A program made the position numbers and the translations under genes. This document shows, piece after piece, positions 8,129-11,532 of a DNA stretch of 11,532 bases. Origin of the DNA: Hyphochytrium catenoides (taxonomy: Eukaryota; Sar; Hyphochytriomycetes; Hyphochytriales; Hyphochytriaceae); NCBI GenBank assembly GCA_900088475.1, contig FLMG01000733.1, positions 1,267 to 12,798 of the forward strand. Reading direction: 5' to 3'. The notes below the pieces were generated by a model. The model did no database searches and was not told the DNA's origin. It saw nothing but the letters and a program-made list of their open reading frames with translations. Every line of letters starts with the position of its first letter. The first letter of the stretch is position 1.

Positions 8129-9141
8129 GAAAAGGCAACAGGGCGGGAAGATGGATTGTCAAGAGATGGGGAAGATGGAAGAAGAAGAGGAGGTCTGAAA
8201 GTCAGGAATGTGGCTGCGGGTGAAACCTACCATCATCAGACTAGGACGACAGATGTCAACAGCTTCTCATAGATCTTTGCGAAGGATTGGAGAGCGTTCA
8301 GTGTTTGCTCTCTTCTTGCGCTGGCTTTTGTCCTGCTGCAAACAGGGCAAGACGGACGAAGTGACGATGGCGGTGTAGGTATCTCTCTTTGCACCTCTTT
8401 AACCTTCTAATAATTCCATACCATCGAGCGTGTGGCCTTCGAATGATGACGTTTTGTCACTCTTAGTTAGGCGAATGACCTTACTTTCCCATCTGTGGCC
8501 GGCACTGCGGGTGAACAGCTGTAGATAGATTCTGTTGCATAGTTGGCACTGCAGCATGACAGTCAGTCCTCTGGGCGCACGATCCCTTCCCGCAGACCTG
8601 CGACTGCCGAAGCTCGCACGGCAGCCTAGTCAAAAATCTAGGGGAACAAGCAATAGGACGGTGGCTGAGGGACAGAGCGAATGACAGGGCGGCTGCAAGA
8701 ACGATGTAAAGGTCATTCACTTGGTCAAGGGGCACAGGAGGCGAGGAAGGCAACACGATAGGTCGGCGACTTTGCTTCAAACTTTAGTCATTGTACATAT
8801 AGACGGCGTCCCTCCTCCCAGAGAAGTCTCTCTCTTGTTTGCTGGCATGCCAACCGAGAAGCTCAGTCTCTCGCTTGCTTCTTTCTATAAGATAATGTTC
8901 TCCCTTACGGCTGAGAGGAGAAGATGTTGAAGAGAGCTGGACAGACTTCCTATCATAGAAGGCGTTGCAGAGACTCTCTTCTTCATCATCTTGGAACAGA
9001 GGGCAAGATTTCTCCTCTATAACAAGAGTACAAGCAACTCAGCTAAGATCATCAATGAACCGGTTAACACCTAGGCAAAGGCTTATGAAGATAGCAGGCA
9101 AGCGTTCGCAAGGGAAAGGAAGGACATGATGGCAGAAAGCT

Positions 9142-9174
<33 letters not shown>

Positions 9175-9358
9175 TTTTTTGTTTCTGTCCTCTCTTCTCT
9201 CACTCTCTCTTCTAAATGTTTCCGAAACATCATAGGGATTTGCGAACGCCGCAAGAACCGAAGACGCTGCGCTCTCTTTCATCGTCACTTCTGTCTCTCT
9301 CTCTCCCCTGCACTCGCGCCTTCTGCATTTCCATGCTTCCTGGACCATCATCAACCAC
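8129..9358. other. Stretch without a confident gene downstream of the membrane-protein gene
   Basis: It should contain the 3' end of the 7505 gene. An acceptor-like CTTCTCATAG ends at 8272 and is followed by about 100 nt that is open in two frames, both encoding a hydrophobic stretch. The minus strand 8780-8481 is open for 99 codons with six cysteines in its second half but starts TTG. None of these matches a family I recognise. Confidence 0.45.
9143..9180 (+). repeat. (CT)n tract followed by a T run
   Basis: About 13 CT units run directly into a mostly-T stretch (nine consecutive T at the right end). It resembles an oversized polypyrimidine tract, but no AG acceptor with a convincing exon follows. 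Confidence 0.85.
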
Positions 9359-9541
9359 TTTATATAAGGCTTCAGCGTCCGGCTTGCGGCTCATAGTCCC
9401 GCGGCGGCCGCATGACACAGGTTGAGGCACGGCCTGTGACTTCTGCCAGCTGATCGCGGCGCAGGAGGTAGCTGCCGGCTGTGAGGCAGCTGGGACCAGG
9501 CAAGAATCTCTCAACCTTCTACTGCTTCCCAAGCCGCTCAT
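9230..9541 (-). CDS. Weak candidate ORF, 103 residues, no recognised family
   Basis: The frame starts at a true ATG (9541-9539, minus). It is Ser/Ala/Arg-rich, has a middle part of ordinary composition (for example DAEALYKVVDDGPG) and ends in an Arg/Glu-rich part that reads a purine tract. No signal peptide, membrane segment or domain is seen. It overlaps the TATA-like element on the other strand. It may be chance, since GC-rich DNA here is open in several frames. Confidence 0.12.
   Translation of the reverse strand: MSGLGSSRRLRDSCLVPAASQPAATSCAAISWQKSQAVPQPVSCGRRGTMSRKPDAEALYKVVDDGPGSMEMQKARVQGRERDRSDDERERSVFGSCGVRKSL
9359..9369 (+). promoter_or_regulatory. TATA-box-like element TTTATATAAGG
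   Basis: This is a near-consensus TATA box. About 42 nt downstream lies a GC-rich segment with the palindrome GCGGCCGC (9404-9411) and an ATG at 9412 that opens only a 13-codon frame. From 9426 to 9665 another + frame is free of stops for 80 codons but has no ATG. A promoter is possible, but no gene could be tied to it. On the minus strand the same bases lie inside an open frame (9541-9230). Confidence 0.3.
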
Positions 9542-9692
9542 TCAACGCCTCGTTTCTAGGAACTCTTCCTTTCCTCGCGAAGCTCCTCTCCTCCGTCGCC
9601 GCAGCTGTACAGAGAGACCTATCACCTGCGCCTTCTCGTTGGGCTTTAATGTTCCGTCGTACTCCTGAGCTACCTGCTCTCTTGGGGTGCTA

Positions 9693-9716
9693 CTCTCTCT
9701 CTCTCTCTCTCTCTCT
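9693..9716 (+). repeat. (CT)n microsatellite
   Basis: A perfect run of about 12 CT units inside a wider pyrimidine-rich stretch reaching about 9780. The tract produces a serine/leucine low-complexity frame that is not a gene. Confidence 0.85.
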
Positions 9717-9950
9717 TCTGTCTCACTCTCTCGTCGTCTCCCCTATTTCCTTTTGTCTCTCTTGCTCCTCTTTACCAAGCATCATCTGTCGCTCCTTAGG
9801 AAGGTAGATCAGATCCCTCATCAGCTGCTTCTCCAATAAATGAAGTGAGGGAAGCCAGACTCTCAACTCTTGGAGGAGGATTAGGAAGATTGATGAGGCA
9901 TGTTGAAGGGAAAGAAGAAGAGTGAGTGCGGGAGAAAGTGATGGAGCTAG

Positions 9951-10033
9951 GGAGAGGAGAGAGACTCAGAGAGAGAGAGAGAGACTTAGAGAGAGAAAGA
10001 GAAAAAGACAGAGAGGGAGAGAGGAGAGAGAGG
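9951..10033 (+). repeat. Purine-rich (GA)n tract
   Basis: Interrupted GA and GAAA units for about 80 nt, opposite in strand polarity to the CT tracts on either side. Confidence 0.85.
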
Positions 10034-10233
10034 CGCCCACATACAAGTCGATCAAGCCTGCGAGTCAGAGCGGAATAGTAATAGGACAGAACAAGTACAA
10101 TGGTAGCTTTGTTCAGCACATTGCCTAATAGTAGCATGCAACATCAAGAGAAAGAGATTCGTTGAGAGCTTGTAAAGAATCTTTCCTCACCAGATCTTTG
10201 CCCATTATTGAGAGGACTTGCTTCTACTACTTG

Positions 10234-10308
<75 letters not shown>
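10234..10308 (+). repeat. Long (CT)n microsatellite
   Basis: About 75 nt of CT with a single TTT interruption near 10256. The uninterrupted right part is about 52 nt, the longest perfect dinucleotide run in the window. Confidence 0.95.
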
Positions 10309-10311
<3 letters not shown>

Positions 10312-10854
10312 TACACACTCGCTCGCTTCGCCAATCCTCTCTTCCTTCTCTCTCCCGCTTCATATGTTGATCCCCATTCCCCTCGTCCTGTCCAGGCAGA
10401 GCCTTGTCTCTTCTCCCTTCTCTGCCCGCTCTTTCACTTCTCTGCTACCTTCTTTCCCCTTGTAAACGTTAGGGTAAAAGGCGTTGTGGCCGTTGTTGGC
10501 TCCCGCACGGCAAGAATGCTCATCTTGCTCCTCTCCTCTCTTTCCTCAGAGCCTCTTTCTCTGTCTTCCACACACACTTTCTCTCTCTCTCGCTTTGCTC
10601 TCCCTCTCCGTTGTCCGTCCTTCAAAGCTTGTCTGTCTCTTCTCTGTTGTCATTTCAAGCTTGTTCGTCTCTGTTTCGTGCCTCTGTTCTCTCCTTCCTT
10701 CAAGAGTTCTTTCTGTTCTTCCCCGACCTTTGTCCTCTTTCTCTCTTCATTCCTCTCTCTCCTCATGCGTCATTGTTCCGTCTATGCCCTTCACCTATCT
10801 CCCTCTTTCCCTGCGCCTGAACCATCCTAGTCCCCAGTGCCTAAGCCTTTCTAC

Positions 10855-10857
<3 letters not shown>

Positions 10858-10904
<47 letters not shown>
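10858..10904 (+). repeat. Perfect (CT)n microsatellite
   Basis: About 47 nt of uninterrupted CT within the pyrimidine-rich block. Confidence 0.95.
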
Positions 10905-10907
<3 letters not shown>

Positions 10908-11113
10908 GTCTTTCTTCGAACCGCTCTTACAACTATCTTCCTGGATCCTTCTCTCCCACTTGCTGTCCAGTCGACCCCACGCCCTCCGAACGAAAGACTC
11001 TTCATTCTAAGAAATAGAAGGAAGAGTGAGCTCTCCAATGTCCTGGTGAGAGCACTTATAACCACGGCACTGAATCTGGGAACTGATGAGGGCTTTGGAG
11101 GAGAGAGGGAAAT

Positions 11114-11530
11114 TCATCGGAAGTAATGGCAGAGGAAGAGAGTCCGAGAGAGAAAGTAACTTGATTGCACTGGGGACAAACGTTGTGCCAAACGTTGAGC
11201 AGCAGGAGAGAGAGAAGGAGAGAGAAAGAAGAGGGGCCGAGAGTCCCACGGCCCCTCGCCCGCAGCTTGATTGCTGCTCTTTTCTCCTTCGACAGTCTCT
11301 CTGGTACCACGATTCGGCAGGAGGAGAAGCTCAGAAGACTCTTTCTCTCGCGGCTTGAGTCCCCTTGGTTCTCCCGCGGAGACGTCCTCACTCTGTCTCC
11401 TCACAATGGCACTCTCCAGCCTCTCATCTTTTATCTCTTTATCTCCCTGTCCGGGCCAGAGAAGAGGATGTGAAGCGGGCAAAACTGTCAGAAACTTTAT
11501 AAAAGTTACATGGGGAGAGGGAAGGAACAT
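11114..11530 (-). CDS. Weak candidate ORF at the window edge, 138 residues
   Basis: The frame starts at an ATG (11530-11528, minus) two bases from the window end. Its middle (roughly residues 30-90) is charged and of ordinary protein composition (for example ERLESAIVRRQSEDVSAGEP), while its end decodes a pyrimidine tract. An acceptor-like GGCCCGGACAG precedes the charged part, so it may be an internal exon of a minus-strand gene rather than a whole gene. No family is recognised. Confidence 0.15.
   Translation of the reverse strand: MFLPSPHVTFIKFLTVLPASHPLLWPGQGDKEIKDERLESAIVRRQSEDVSAGEPRGLKPREKESSELLLLPNRGTRETVEGEKSSNQAAGEGPWDSRPLFFLSPSLSPAAQRLAQRLSPVQSSYFLSRTLFLCHYFR
11201..11236 (+). repeat. 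Short purine-rich GA tract
   Basis: Interrupted GA and GAAA units. It again reverses the strand polarity relative to the CT block ending at 10904. Confidence 0.75.
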
Positions 11531-11532
11531 TC

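Larger units (their letters stand above)
9770..11100. other. Low-complexity purine/pyrimidine desert, no gene seen
   Basis: The + strand switches from pyrimidine-rich (to about 9780) to purine-rich (about 9900-10033) and then to strongly pyrimidine-rich (about 10190-10905). Long open frames on either strand are Ser/Leu or Arg/Glu low complexity. An AATAAA hexamer lies at 9835-9840. Nothing supports a gene; long introns of a gene outside the window remain possible. Confidence 0.6.

Noticed and set aside
9064-9354. Minus-strand 96-residue Arg/Glu-rich frame
   Set aside because: The RERERE run decodes the CT microsatellite at 9143-9168, and another minus frame overlaps it; no coherent gene emerges.
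10162-11017. Two long overlapping + strand frames (177 and 222 codons)
   Set aside because: Both are mostly SL or SLSL low complexity from CT tracts and open in more than one frame at once, as expected for repeats.
1-11532. tRNA, rRNA, CRISPR or transposon signatures
   Set aside because: No B-box-like GGTTCGANNCC with a partner A-box, no rRNA-like blocks, no regularly spaced direct repeats with unique spacers, and no transposase or reverse-transcriptase motifs were seen on either strand.

Overview
The window reads as nuclear DNA of a unicellular or algal/protist eukaryote. The first gene is broken by six spliceosomal GT-AG introns of about 100 to 560 nt. The three well-supported genes all have an A at -3 of the ATG. 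Intergenic and intronic DNA is packed with (CT)n/(GA)n microsatellites. There is no bacterial operon layout and no Shine-Dalgarno pattern. The ankyrin repeats (A..GH..VL.WL type) resemble those common in stramenopiles and some other protists, but I cannot name the organism from sequence alone.

Layout, all strong genes on the + strand. (1) 286-3220: a seven-exon gene, rebuilt here by hand from splice sites, for a 295-residue LicD/fukutin-type phosphotransferase with a membrane segment at each end. Exons in four different stretches of frame join with exact phase agreement and no internal stop. (2) 4549-6231: an intron-free gene for a 560-residue ankyrin-repeat protein with about 11 degenerate repeats, an acidic/serine insert inside the array and a long acidic C-terminal region. 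(3) 7505-8128: a 207-residue type I membrane protein with a signal peptide, ten ectodomain cysteines, three N-glycosylation sequons, one transmembrane helix and a KxKxx ER-retrieval tail. Its cysteine pattern is reminiscent of SUEL/rhamnose-binding lectins.

Between and after these genes lie about 1.3 kb (3221-4548), 1.27 kb (6232-7504) and 3.4 kb (8129-11532) with no confidently assignable gene. They hold purine or pyrimidine tracts whose strand polarity flips repeatedly, a TATA-like box near 9359, and several weak ORF or exon candidates. The best of these is a phase-consistent three-exon reading frame at 6885-7493 that stops 11 nt before gene 3.

Two of the three genes point to the secretory pathway: a Golgi/ER glycan phosphotransferase and an ER-retrieved glycoprotein or lectin-like protein. 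Nothing in the sequence shows that they act together, and neighbouring genes in such genomes are usually unrelated. I see no tRNA, rRNA, transposon, CRISPR array or viral gene.
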